A program made the translations under genes and the position numbers. A DNA stretch of 33,142 bases from Bacteroidota bacterium (GTDB lineage: Bacteria > Bacteroidota > Bacteroidia > JAADEI01 > JALVCQ01), in the NCBI GenBank assembly GCA_027009805.1, contig JALVCQ010000084.1:1-33142 (forward strand), given 5' to 3'. The notes below the pieces were generated by a model. That model did not search any database. It saw only the letters and a list, made by a program, of their open reading frames with translations, and was not told the origin of the DNA. Positions 8,017 through 15,851 of this stretch are shown here, piece by piece; the first letter of the stretch is position 1; the number at the start of each line of letters is the position of its first letter.

Positions 8017-9239
8017 TCAATGTCGGTGTTCAGCCTGAATCGGGCGATGCGCCGGTTGCCCCGGTCGGCCACGTAGAGGGTCTTATCGTAGTATGCCACG
8101 CCCACCGGCTGGTCGAACTGGAACGGCCCTGCGCCATGCCCCCCAAAAGAAACGATAATATGGCGGGTTTCGTTCATGGCGGGCAGGGGCGGCACGCCTT
8201 CGATGCCTTTCTGGGTGAATTGATAGACCGAATCGCGATCCCTGTCCACCACAAAAATGTAGCCGGTCTTATCGCCTGCTACACAGACGTCGGCAGGGGC
8301 GGAGAACCGAAAAGGGTCATAAAGAAATCGGCGGCCTTTGGAATAGTCTTTTTGCAGTAAAGAAGCGTTTTCCTCGTAAGAAACCCCCACGTTTGGATCG
8401 ACCACTTCCCGAATCCAGAGGGTGGCAAATTCGGCCGGTGGTTGGGTGGCCTGTGTGATGAGGAAATCATGCGTTTCAGGAATACCGTAGATGCGTTGCG
8501 GCGGAGCGGCAAATCCGGCGATGGCGGTGGCGTTGACCACCGACTTGAGGTCCGGAAAGATGGGGTTGAGTCCAAAGGCGTAGCCGGTGTTTTCGCCTTC
8601 GGCGGAAAAGAACAGTACGGCATTGTCGGGCCATGCCGTGGAGGCGAGGTTGTTAATGGGGCCCTGTCGGAGCGCATATAGTACGTTGTCGGCCCGACAG
8701 GCCAGGCCGGTGAAGCGGGCGGCGGTGTCGGAAGCCCGCACACCGATGAGCCGGCGCGACGGATCGGCAAAAGGATGGATGAGGGTGTCTTCCCACACCA
8801 CCGAGCCTGCCCCCGCCGTGTGTGAAAGCCGAAAGATCGCCGGCAGGGAATAGGTCTCCGAGTCGTTGACGGAATAGGCGATGCGGGCGGCCACGTAGAG
8901 ATGCAGGCGGCGGTCCTGCGTGACGTCGGTGGCATCGGTAAAGGGGATGAGACGATGCTCCTTGCCGGTAAGGTCCAGCACGTGCACGCCCTTTTTATCC
9001 ACCACATAGACCATTTCATCATAACCGATGAAAATGTCTTGAAGGTCTTCAAAGCCTTCCCAGAAAGGCAAGATGGGCACGTATCCGATGGTTTGCGGGA
9101 CGGCGGTGGGGTCGATGCGCCCTTCTTCGAAAATCTCATCGACGGTGGGGTCGTCGATGGTGCCCCACATCTTGTCGCAGCCGGCCAGCACGACGAGGGC
9201 TGCGATGGCAATGAACCAGCGTTTTCCTTGCATGCACAT
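8013..9239 (-). CDS. NHL-repeat-type lipoprotein (putative beta-propeller)
   Basis: A 408-residue protein starting with a lipoprotein signal (lipobox VLAGC, then DKMWG), so it is probably lipid-anchored. After a linker it shows repeated propeller-like blades: DIFIGYDEMVYVVDKKGVHVLD near 90 and a last, classic NHL repeat near 375-405, where FDQPVGVAYYDKTLYVADRGNRRIARF matches the GVA...LYVADRGNRRI pattern. NHL propellers usually mediate protein or ligand contact; no enzyme motif is visible and the partner is unknown. The start is at 9239 or the third residue, Met at 9233; both precede the same signal peptide. The gene lies 3 bases after the PorV-like gene and overlaps mnmA by 4 bases. Confidence 0.8.
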   Translation of the reverse strand: MCMQGKRWFIAIAALVVLAGCDKMWGTIDDPTVDEIFEEGRIDPTAVPQTIGYVPILPFWEGFEDLQDIFIGYDEMVYVVDKKGVHVLDLTGKEHRLIPFTDATDVTQDRRLHLYVAARIAYSVNDSETYSLPAIFRLSHTAGAGSVVWEDTLIHPFADPSRRLIGVRASDTAARFTGLACRADNVLYALRQGPINNLASTAWPDNAVLFFSAEGENTGYAFGLNPIFPDLKSVVNATAIAGFAAPPQRIYGIPETHDFLITQATQPPAEFATLWIREVVDPNVGVSYEENASLLQKDYSKGRRFLYDPFRFSAPADVCVAGDKTGYIFVVDRDRDSVYQFTQKGIEGVPPLPAMNETRHIIVSFGGHGAGPFQFDQPVGVAYYDKTLYVADRGNRRIARFRLNTDIE

Positions 9240-9242
9240 TCG

Positions 9243-10250
9243 TTAATCAAGATAAGCGGCGATGGTCAGGGCTTGCGTCCACCCTAAGGCACCGCGGGAG
9301 CGGAGGGCATAATCGGCTCGGATACTTCCAAAGCGCCATGGCCATCGGAACCCCGCCCCAAAGGCGGGCAGGCGCCGTTCGTCGGTGCCTACTTCATAAC
9401 CGGTCCGAAGAAAGAACCGTTGCCGGTAATTGTATTCAACGCCGATGCTGATGGTTTCGTTGTTATCCGTAGGATGGTTGAGCTGGACGGAAGCGAGGAG
9501 TTGGTGGGCGTTTTGGTACACCAACTCGCGAACCACCGAAAGGCGGAAGACAGCCGGTGGGATGATGTGGTCGCCCCGGCGAAGCGAATCATCATCCGTG
9601 ACAGGGCCGACGGTGGGTTGCATCATAAATCCGAAGTTGGAAGCCGTAACGCCGATGCGCGTCAGCCGCCGCAGGCGGAGGTCATATACAAATCCGAGGT
9701 CCACCAGGAAAGCCGTGTTGGAGACTGTGTAAAAACTCTCATGAAACAGGCGGGCGGTGATGCCGAAGTTGAAATGCCGCGTCAACACCATGGCATAGGA
9801 AAGGGAAGGGATAAAGGCCAGATAGGCGAATTGGTCGCCGTTGCCGGTGGGGTGAAGTTCGTCGGTGACGTTCATATAGCCGGAGGAGAGGTTGGCCCAT
9901 CGGAACGCCCAGTATTTGGTGTAGCGTCGGGAGTAGGTGAGGGTGGCGGCGCCGGCCCGAAGGCCTGCGAGGTAGTGCAGATAATCGCCCTGAAAGGCCC
10001 AATGGACGGAATCCAGCAACGGCAGAGCGCCCGGATTCCAGAAGGCGGCCGCCGGCGAGTTAAGCATCGCCGTCACGGCTCCCTCCATGGCCATGGCGGC
10101 CGCATCCGTGGGTAGTTTGAGGGCGGCGGCGCCTGTGGTGGCCGTGCGCGAGTCGCCGTAGGCGGGCAACAGTTGTGCAAAAGCCGTCCCCGCGCCCAGA
10201 CCGATGGCTATTAACGTCACCCGTAATCTCCGAAGAAAAATGCCCAACAT
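9243..10250 (-). CDS. PorV/PorQ-family outer-membrane beta-barrel protein
   Basis: About 335 residues with a signal peptide (MLGIFLRRLRVTLIAIGLG, cleavage after AFA near residue 24). The early mature region reads SRTATTGAAALKLPTDAAAMAM followed by NSPAAAFWNPGAL. This corresponds to the G-A-hydrophobic stretch and the YWNPAGL-like motif that begin PorV/PorQ proteins, FadL-like barrels linked to the type IX secretion system. The rest is alternating aromatic beta-strands ending LTIAAYLD. PorV shuttles secreted proteins from the translocon to the attachment complex, and PorQ acts with PorZ; I cannot say which member this is. The start is placed at 10250, not at the upstream in-frame ATG at 10283, because it immediately precedes the signal peptide and because a -7 box at 10256-10263 would otherwise be inside the gene. 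It is the first gene of the operon ending with the protease. Confidence 0.8.
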   Translation of the reverse strand: MLGIFLRRLRVTLIAIGLGAGTAFAQLLPAYGDSRTATTGAAALKLPTDAAAMAMEGAVTAMLNSPAAAFWNPGALPLLDSVHWAFQGDYLHYLAGLRAGAATLTYSRRYTKYWAFRWANLSSGYMNVTDELHPTGNGDQFAYLAFIPSLSYAMVLTRHFNFGITARLFHESFYTVSNTAFLVDLGFVYDLRLRRLTRIGVTASNFGFMMQPTVGPVTDDDSLRRGDHIIPPAVFRLSVVRELVYQNAHQLLASVQLNHPTDNNETISIGVEYNYRQRFFLRTGYEVGTDERRLPAFGAGFRWPWRFGSIRADYALRSRGALGWTQALTIAAYLD

Positions 10251-10255
10251 CGGGG

Positions 10256-10263
10256 CGAAAATA
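10256..10263 (-). promoter_or_regulatory. Putative -7 box for the PorV-like operon, possibly leaderless
   Basis: Reads TATTTTCG on the - strand, one base from TAnnTTTG and identical to the box before the PgpH-like gene. Only five bases (CCCCG) separate it from the ATG at 10250, so transcription would begin at or next to the start codon. No clear -33 TTTG is seen. Confidence 0.45.
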
Positions 10264-10362
10264 GCGGATGCCCTTTCATTCATGACCGTGCACGCCTCCG
10301 TTTATCGGCGTGAAGGTAACAGACAAAGCGGCCTATCATCATTGAATGCCCCATCCGACGCT

Positions 10363-11700
10363 TTACCCCAAAGGAGGGCCGGAATGGGAAAGGGCCCGGG
10401 CGCGTTTTTTCGCATAGATAATAGCACCCCCCGCCAGCAAGACATAGAGTGTGAAAATAGCCGCCATCTGGATGGGTTGGTGCATCAACTCATAATAAAG
10501 AATCAACACACCACCGGCGGCTAACGTGAGCATGGCGCCGATTGCTATAATGGGAGAAGCATGTGTTTTGTCTTTGATATGATGATTGGCCATGGCCACA
10601 AGAAAAGAGACTAACAAGAAAGTGATACTGCCAAATTCGAGGATCAATTGTAAGCCTCCCACCAGAATTAACACCCCGGCGAGGGCGGCCATGGTGAGGA
10701 CGGCATTTACCGGGATATGCCGGCGTCGCCGACGGAGCCATGCCGGCAGATAGCCGTCGTCGGCAATGCGCGCCATCTGGCGGGAAGCGCCGAATACGGT
10801 CCCGCTGAGGGCGCTGCTGGTGGCTAAAATCGCTCCGAAGACTACAAGGTCGTAGCCCAGCCGGCCGATGACTTTCTGGGCCCCGGCGGCCAGCGCATAT
10901 TCCTTCCCATGAATGATGTCTTCGATATGAAGGGCAAACAACGCCCCCACCGACAGGATCACGTAAATCATCATGACCGTGATGATGGCGGCGTAAATGG
11001 CCCGGGGGATATTCTTTTCCGGACGTTTCATTTCATTCACGGCGTTGATGACCAGTTGAAAGCCTTCATAGGCCACGAATGTGATGGACGCGGCAATGAG
11101 AATGCGGAGAAAAGGCGTCTGCCGGACATCTTGCGCCATTTGCTCGATAAAGGTCGTAAAGTCGGTTTTCCCATGCGTCATCAAGAGGATGGAAATAACC
11201 GCCAGAATCAGCGTCTTGGAATAGACCATGAGGTCTTCGATGCGTCCCATGCCTTTGACACTCCATAGGTTGATGAGGGTAAACACCCCCAGAATGCCCC
11301 ATGCCACGACCTTGCGGGTCCACGCGCTGTCGGCGAAATCTGTTCCGCTGATGGCATAGGAGGAAAAGGTGTAGGCATACAGCGAGAGGGTGCTGATGTA
11401 GCCGAACACCGTCAACCAGCCGATGGCGGCTGCTGCAAGGTGCGACTTCGGATACGTCCGCTTGATGAAGGCATACGTGGCCCCTTCATCTCGATAATAT
11501 AACCCTAATTTGACGTAAGAATATCCCGCCAGAAGGGCCATGAGCCCTCCCAGGATAATGGCTATCGGGGTAAGATAACCAATCATCGACACCGAGATGC
11601 CGAGGATGGAAAAGATGCCGCCGCCCACCATTCCACCGATGGCGATGGCCATCACTTCCACAAGGCTTAGACTTTTCCCTCGGCTGCGTAAGTATTTCAT
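10363..11700 (-). CDS. APC-family amino acid permease
   Basis: A 445-residue polytopic membrane protein of the amino acid-polyamine-organocation superfamily, with about twelve hydrophobic segments. The first transmembrane helix carries the broken-helix motif GGMVGGGIFSILG, matching the GxGIF substrate-binding turn. A second conserved region at about 205-240 (FVAYEGFQLVINAVNEMKRPEKNIPRAI) matches the TM6 to loop F-x-YEGF...E.K.P.k.iPrai signature of APC transporters. FGASRQMARIADDGYLP matches the later A.gRv...a.dG.lP loop. It likely imports an amino acid by cation symport; the substrate cannot be read from sequence. It appears monocistronic, with a possible -7 box 30 bases upstream and a 112-base gap to the next gene on the same strand. 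Confidence 0.92.
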   Translation of the reverse strand: MKYLRSRGKSLSLVEVMAIAIGGMVGGGIFSILGISVSMIGYLTPIAIILGGLMALLAGYSYVKLGLYYRDEGATYAFIKRTYPKSHLAAAAIGWLTVFGYISTLSLYAYTFSSYAISGTDFADSAWTRKVVAWGILGVFTLINLWSVKGMGRIEDLMVYSKTLILAVISILLMTHGKTDFTTFIEQMAQDVRQTPFLRILIAASITFVAYEGFQLVINAVNEMKRPEKNIPRAIYAAIITVMMIYVILSVGALFALHIEDIIHGKEYALAAGAQKVIGRLGYDLVVFGAILATSSALSGTVFGASRQMARIADDGYLPAWLRRRRRHIPVNAVLTMAALAGVLILVGGLQLILEFGSITFLLVSFLVAMANHHIKDKTHASPIIAIGAMLTLAAGGVLILYYELMHQPIQMAAIFTLYVLLAGGAIIYAKKRARALSHSGPPLG

Positions 11701-11730
11701 AGCCTTTGTGGCAAGCGCGGCTTATTATGA

Positions 11731-11738
11731 CGAAGATA
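11731..11738 (-). promoter_or_regulatory. Putative -7 box for the APC permease gene
   Basis: Reads TATCTTCG on the - strand, 30 bases before the ATG. It is one base from TAnnTTTG, with the same TTCG ending as the boxes of the nirS, PorV-like and PgpH-like genes. Confidence 0.4.
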
Positions 11739-11790
11739 CAGCACTTCACATTTAAGAAGAAAAAAACACCTGGAAAGCGGTACCGAATAC

Positions 11791-11834
11791 AAAAAGAGAA
11801 GAGGTGAGGCGCCCTGATAAGGACACCTCACCTC
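11791..11834 (-). terminator. Rho-independent terminator of tRNA-fMet
   Basis: On the - strand GAGGTGAGGTG (11834-11824) pairs with CGCCTCACCTC (11811-11801) over 11 bp with one G-U pair. The loop is 12 bases, and the stem is followed by TTCTCTTTTT (11800-11791). It begins 11 bases past the tRNA 3' end and separates it from the permease gene. Confidence 0.85.
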
Positions 11835-11844
11835 CGGTGAAACG

Positions 11845-11916
<72 letters not shown>

Positions 11917-11928
11917 ATTCAGCGGCTG

Positions 11929-11936
11929 CAAATATA
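11929..11936 (-). promoter_or_regulatory. -7 box of the tRNA-fMet gene
   Basis: TATATTTG on the - strand is an exact TAnnTTTG match, with 12 bases between it and the mature tRNA 5' end. This is nearly the same spacing as at ssrA (13 bases), consistent with a short 5' leader removed by RNase P. No clear -33 TTTG was found. Confidence 0.7.
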
Positions 11937-12067
11937 CAACGCTTTTCCTATAGCAGGGGTTCCGCGGATAGATTTTCGGTGAAGATTGTAATGATGGCGT
12001 GACCGGGTCCAAATTAGGTTTTTATTTGGAGGCGTCCTATTTTTTTACATTTCAAAATAACAAAAAG

Positions 12068-12101
12068 TTGTGGTGTTTTGAGAAGGGCCGTTCTACTTTC
12101 G
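12068..12101 (+). promoter_or_regulatory. Putative promoter of the nirS operon
   Basis: TACTTTCG at 12094-12101 is one base from TAnnTTTG and lies 27 bases before the nirS ATG. A TTG at 12068-12070 could be the -33 element, with a rather long 23-base spacer. A strongly AT-rich tract (12039-12066) lies just upstream, as in an UP element. I looked for an FNR/DNR-type TTGAT-N4-ATCAA dyad in 11917-12128 and saw none. Confidence 0.45.
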
Positions 12102-12128
12102 CATGCGTAAACCAAATCTAACGTAACC

Positions 12129-13820
12129 ATGCGAAACTCCACAGTATCCCTCTGGATGGTGATGTTGCTTCTTGGCGTTTATCTGGCAGGTTGTAAGGGC
12201 GACTCTCAGCAGAAAGCGGCCGAACCGGAAACGGAAGAAGTCGGCTCAGAACCCGCGGTCACGTTGACCAGTGAAGAGATGGCCCGTGCCAAGCAGATTT
12301 ACTTTAATCTGTGTGCGGGATGTCATGGCGCTACCCGACGAGGTGCCACGGGACCTTCGTTGTTGCCCGACGGCGATGGCAAATTCCCCGCCACGAAAGA
12401 ACTGGGCACCGAGGCGCTGACTCATATCATCATGAACGGGCTTCCGGGGGGGATGCCCGACTGGGGAAAACAGGGCGTGTTGACGGAGGAAGAAGCCAAG
12501 CTGATGGCCAAATACCTTCAATTGCCGCCCCCCCCGATTCCGCAAATGACGATGGAAGATGTCCGCAAGTCATGGAAAGTTTACGTGCCCGTGGAAGCGC
12601 GTCCCACGCGTCCGGAAACGCAACGCAACTGGAAAAACTATATGGGCGTGATCTTGCGGGATGCGGGAAAAGTGGCCATCATAGATGGCGACACCAAAGA
12701 GCCTGTTGCTGTCCTCAATACCGGTTTCGCCGTCCATATCTTGCGTTCGTCCAGCTCCGGACGATATTTTTATTCTATTGGGCGGGATGGAAAAGTCACG
12801 CTTATCGATCTGTGGCCTGAAAAACCGCAGATTGTGGCTGAAGTAAAAACGGCTTTCGACGCCCGATCGGTCGAGGTGTCGAAATATAAAGGGCCGCAAG
12901 GTGATTTTCGAGACAAATACATCATTGCCGGCGGATATGTACCTTCTCATTTCGTGGTGTGTGATGCCATGACGTTGGAACCGCTTAAAATGGTGAGCAC
13001 GAAGGGAAAAGTGCTGGATACGGGTGAGTATCTCGAAGAGGCCCGGGTGGCCTCTATTGTGGCCTCCCACCACGATCCCCTCTGGGTGGTCAACGTCAAA
13101 GAGACCGGTATGGTGTGGCTGGTGGATTATTCCGACCTGGATAACATAGAGCAAAATATCACCAAAATCCCTACCGCCCGATTCCTTCATGACGGCGGAT
13201 GGGACCATTCGGGCAAATACTTCTTAGTGGCCGCGAATGCGGAAAACAAAATCGTGGTGATCGACGTGCCGAATAAAAAGCTGGAAAAAATCATTGAAGT
13301 GGGCACCAAGCCTCATCCCGGACGGGGCACCAATATTCAACATCCGAAATACGGCCATCTGTGGCTGACAGGCCATATTGGTGAGGGGCTGGTGGCCGCC
13401 ATTGCCACCGACCCCGGCCCTCATCAGTGGGAAGTAGTCGAGAATGTTCGCATGCCGGGCGTGGGCGGCGGCACCCTCTTTATCAAGTCCCACCCGAAAT
13501 CAAAACACGTGTGGGTGGACCGCCCCCTCAATACCAACGAGGACCTGCAACGCACGATTTACGTATATGATGCCGCCACCATGGAACTGAAGAAAACACT
13601 CAGGGTGCCGGATCGATACAAAGCTCGCGCCGTGCATCTGGAATACAACAAGAACGGTGACGAAGTGTGGGTGTCGGGGTGGGCTAAAAAAGACGACGAG
13701 TCGGTGTTGCTGGTGTTTGATGACAAAACATTGGAGCTGAAAAAGGAAATTACCGGAGACTGGCTGGTTACGCCGACCGGCAAATTCAATGTTTACAACA
13801 CGGCCCACGATATTTACTAA
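12129..13820 (+). CDS. nirS: Cytochrome cd1 nitrite reductase NirS (NO-forming), predicted lipoprotein
   Basis: A 563-residue enzyme reducing nitrite to nitric oxide in denitrification. A lipoprotein signal (lipobox LAGC, Cys22) replaces the usual cleavable leader, so it should be membrane-anchored. The N-terminal cytochrome c domain has CAGCH at 62-66 and the likely axial Met in GGMPDWG (M109). The d1-heme eight-bladed propeller fills about 165-563. The predicted proximal d1 ligand is H203 in AVHILR, and the two nitrite-binding histidines are H354 (RFLHDGG) and H396 (KPHPGRG). Their 42-residue spacing equals that of H327 and H369 in the Pseudomonas enzyme. The C-terminal TPTGKFNVYNT is also typical. 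These ligands separate it from the NirN/NirF paralogues, although only biochemistry settles activity. No d1-heme biosynthesis genes lie in the window. A run of eight C (12528-12535) codes the Pro linker between the domains. Confidence 0.95.
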   Translation: MRNSTVSLWMVMLLLGVYLAGCKGDSQQKAAEPETEEVGSEPAVTLTSEEMARAKQIYFNLCAGCHGATRRGATGPSLLPDGDGKFPATKELGTEALTHIIMNGLPGGMPDWGKQGVLTEEEAKLMAKYLQLPPPPIPQMTMEDVRKSWKVYVPVEARPTRPETQRNWKNYMGVILRDAGKVAIIDGDTKEPVAVLNTGFAVHILRSSSSGRYFYSIGRDGKVTLIDLWPEKPQIVAEVKTAFDARSVEVSKYKGPQGDFRDKYIIAGGYVPSHFVVCDAMTLEPLKMVSTKGKVLDTGEYLEEARVASIVASHHDPLWVVNVKETGMVWLVDYSDLDNIEQNITKIPTARFLHDGGWDHSGKYFLVAANAENKIVVIDVPNKKLEKIIEVGTKPHPGRGTNIQHPKYGHLWLTGHIGEGLVAAIATDPGPHQWEVVENVRMPGVGGGTLFIKSHPKSKHVWVDRPLNTNEDLQRTIYVYDAATMELKKTLRVPDRYKARAVHLEYNKNGDEVWVSGWAKKDDESVLLVFDDKTLELKKEITGDWLVTPTGKFNVYNTAHDIY

Positions 13821-13859
13821 GGCAGGCCTTTACTCAGAGGTTTCCAAAGGGCTTGTGTC

Positions 13860-15839
13860 ATGAAATATGTAATTGTCATGCTGGCAATGGCTATTGGTGT
13901 GCTTTATGCGCAGCCGGTGGCCGATACGGTTCAGCTAAAAGACGCTGTGGTAACGGCCCAATCCGTACCCGCTGACCCTTCCCAGTCATTGTATCGGGTG
14001 GAAGTGGTTCCGGCCGCCATGTTTCAGAGAATCGGTGCCACTCATGCAGCCGAGGTGCTTTCCCATCTGTTGTTTGTCGATGTATCAGAGGCGACCACGC
14101 TGGGCGGCTCTGTATCGATGCAGGGGATTGACGGCCCTCGGATTAAAATAATGGTGGACGGCGTACCTGTGGTGGGGCGGTTGAAGGGGAACATTGATTT
14201 GCGCCATTTACCGCTTTCCGAGGTGGAACGGATAGAGGTCATCCGAGGGCCGGTGTCGGCGCATTACGGCACAGACGCGGTGGGAGGGGTGGTCAATATT
14301 ATTACCCGTCAAAATAGAAGGGCGGGACTTCGGGGACGGGCCTGGGGATTATATGAAAGTGTCAATGCTTTCAACGCCGGTTTAGCGGTGGGTTATGGCT
14401 TTGGAGCGCATGATGTGCAAATAAGCGGTTCGTTTCATGACTTTAAAGGGCTTTCCACCGATCCGGAGGTGGCGCGAAGTCTGAACTGGAATCCACGCAA
14501 CCAGTTGGGCGGACAAGTCACCTATCGTTATGCGCTTTCGAATGCGTTGGACGCGGGTTATACCGGCCGGTATTTTCAAGAAATGATGCAAGAGTTTGGG
14601 GAAGCAGATCCACATGGTCGGATTCGGGATAAGGACTATTACACCTCTCGTATGGACCATGTGTTGCGTGTCCAAGGAAATGTAGGGAAGGCTCATTATG
14701 TGGATGGATATGTAGCGCATCTGAGCTATCAGCGGTTTCATGATACCTGGAAGGTGGACCCGCAAACGGGGGATGTGACGCTGGATAGTCGGGATACGCG
14801 AGCAAAAAACAAAGTGAAATATACGCATGTGGGGAGCCGCACCCAGTTTGCCGGCCGAAGGAATGCACCGCTGCATTATGCCGTCGGCTATCAGACCGAG
14901 CATGAAACCACCGAGGGCGGCCGAATTGCCGATGGGAAGAAGCAGTATTGGACGGCGGCGGTGTTTGGAGGCGTGGATTATGCTTCCCTTCAGGGGTGGC
15001 GTGTTGCCCCTTCCATGCGACTGGTTTACAATACCGTTCACGGCCTGTTGGTAACGCCCTCTTTTCAGGCTTCCTATCGGTGGGCGCAGCGTCATCGGGT
15101 AATCGTCTCGTATGCGCGTGGATTCCGATCGCCTTCCCTTAAGGAACTTTATCTCGACTTCCGCATCAACGCCGGCCCCATTACTTATGTGATTGAAGGG
15201 AATAAAGACCTGAAGCCGGAGACGTCCGATCATTATGAGCTGCGGTATGAATATCGGGGGCCTATTAAGGGTGGCTTTGGGGGCTTATCGGTGGAAGGGT
15301 TTTATAACAACGTAACGGACCTCATCGCCCTGAGTCCCATGCAGAATTTCCATCGTCATTATATCAATGTGGAAAACTATCAGTCGGTCGGGGGGAATCT
15401 CATCGGTCATTATCAACGGGGCGACGCGCTAACCATCAAGGTGGGCGGCGGCATCCTGGGAAGATATAACAAGTTCTCGGAAAATGAAGAGGCGGAGCGC
15501 TTTCTGTTTTCGCCGGAGGCGGTGGTGGACGTCACGTATCGCCTCCCTGTGGTGCACGTCCTGGTGAGTGCTTCTTACAAATACAGCGGACCACGACCGG
15601 GATATGTGCTTAATGAGCAGGATGAGGTGGTGGAGGCGGTGGTTCGGGATGCTATCCATCGGATGGACGTGAGCATGAGCCGAAAATGGTGGAACGATCG
15701 GATTGAGGTGGTGTGCGGCATCAAAAATCTTTTTGATGTCCAAAACGTCGAGTCGTTTTCCGAGGTCGGGCAGGCACATGCGCGGGATATGGTGTTGTGG
15801 GGGCGGAGCTATTTCGTTCGAACAAGTTTTTCCTTTTAA
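13860..15839 (+). CDS. TonB-dependent outer-membrane receptor
   Basis: A 659-residue receptor of the BtuB/FepA type. The signal peptide ends near LYAQ (residue 18). A short segment with LKDAVVTAQ could serve as TonB box. The plug domain at about 45-150 has VLSHLLFVDVSEA, the loop GPRIKIMVDGVPV, and the conserved IEVIRGPVSAHYGTDAVGGVVNIIT end. The 22-strand barrel follows, including FRSPSLKELYLDF and NKDLKPETSDHYELRYEY, and ends in phenylalanine (RTSFSF) as expected for assembly by BAM. It lacks the N-terminal carboxypeptidase-D-like domain of SusC proteins, and no SusD partner is present, so glycan uptake is unlikely; metal, heme or corrinoid transport is more plausible. It follows nirS by 39 bases with no visible terminator, so probably the same operon. 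It could supply a metal or cofactor for nitrite respiration; that is inference. Confidence 0.92.
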   Translation: MKYVIVMLAMAIGVLYAQPVADTVQLKDAVVTAQSVPADPSQSLYRVEVVPAAMFQRIGATHAAEVLSHLLFVDVSEATTLGGSVSMQGIDGPRIKIMVDGVPVVGRLKGNIDLRHLPLSEVERIEVIRGPVSAHYGTDAVGGVVNIITRQNRRAGLRGRAWGLYESVNAFNAGLAVGYGFGAHDVQISGSFHDFKGLSTDPEVARSLNWNPRNQLGGQVTYRYALSNALDAGYTGRYFQEMMQEFGEADPHGRIRDKDYYTSRMDHVLRVQGNVGKAHYVDGYVAHLSYQRFHDTWKVDPQTGDVTLDSRDTRAKNKVKYTHVGSRTQFAGRRNAPLHYAVGYQTEHETTEGGRIADGKKQYWTAAVFGGVDYASLQGWRVAPSMRLVYNTVHGLLVTPSFQASYRWAQRHRVIVSYARGFRSPSLKELYLDFRINAGPITYVIEGNKDLKPETSDHYELRYEYRGPIKGGFGGLSVEGFYNNVTDLIALSPMQNFHRHYINVENYQSVGGNLIGHYQRGDALTIKVGGGILGRYNKFSENEEAERFLFSPEAVVDVTYRLPVVHVLVSASYKYSGPRPGYVLNEQDEVVEAVVRDAIHRMDVSMSRKWWNDRIEVVCGIKNLFDVQNVESFSEVGQAHARDMVLWGRSYFVRTSFSF

Positions 15840-15851
15840 ATTGAATACATC

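Noticed and set aside
11917-12128. FNR/DNR-type operator upstream of nirS
   Set aside because: Expected for a denitrification gene, but no TTGAT-N4-ATCAA-like dyad is present; the only features are the AT tract and -7 box.
12129-13820. The nirS gene being a NirN or NirF paralogue
   Set aside because: It has the CxxCH heme c motif and both distal histidines at the spacing of true NirS, plus the typical C-terminal end.
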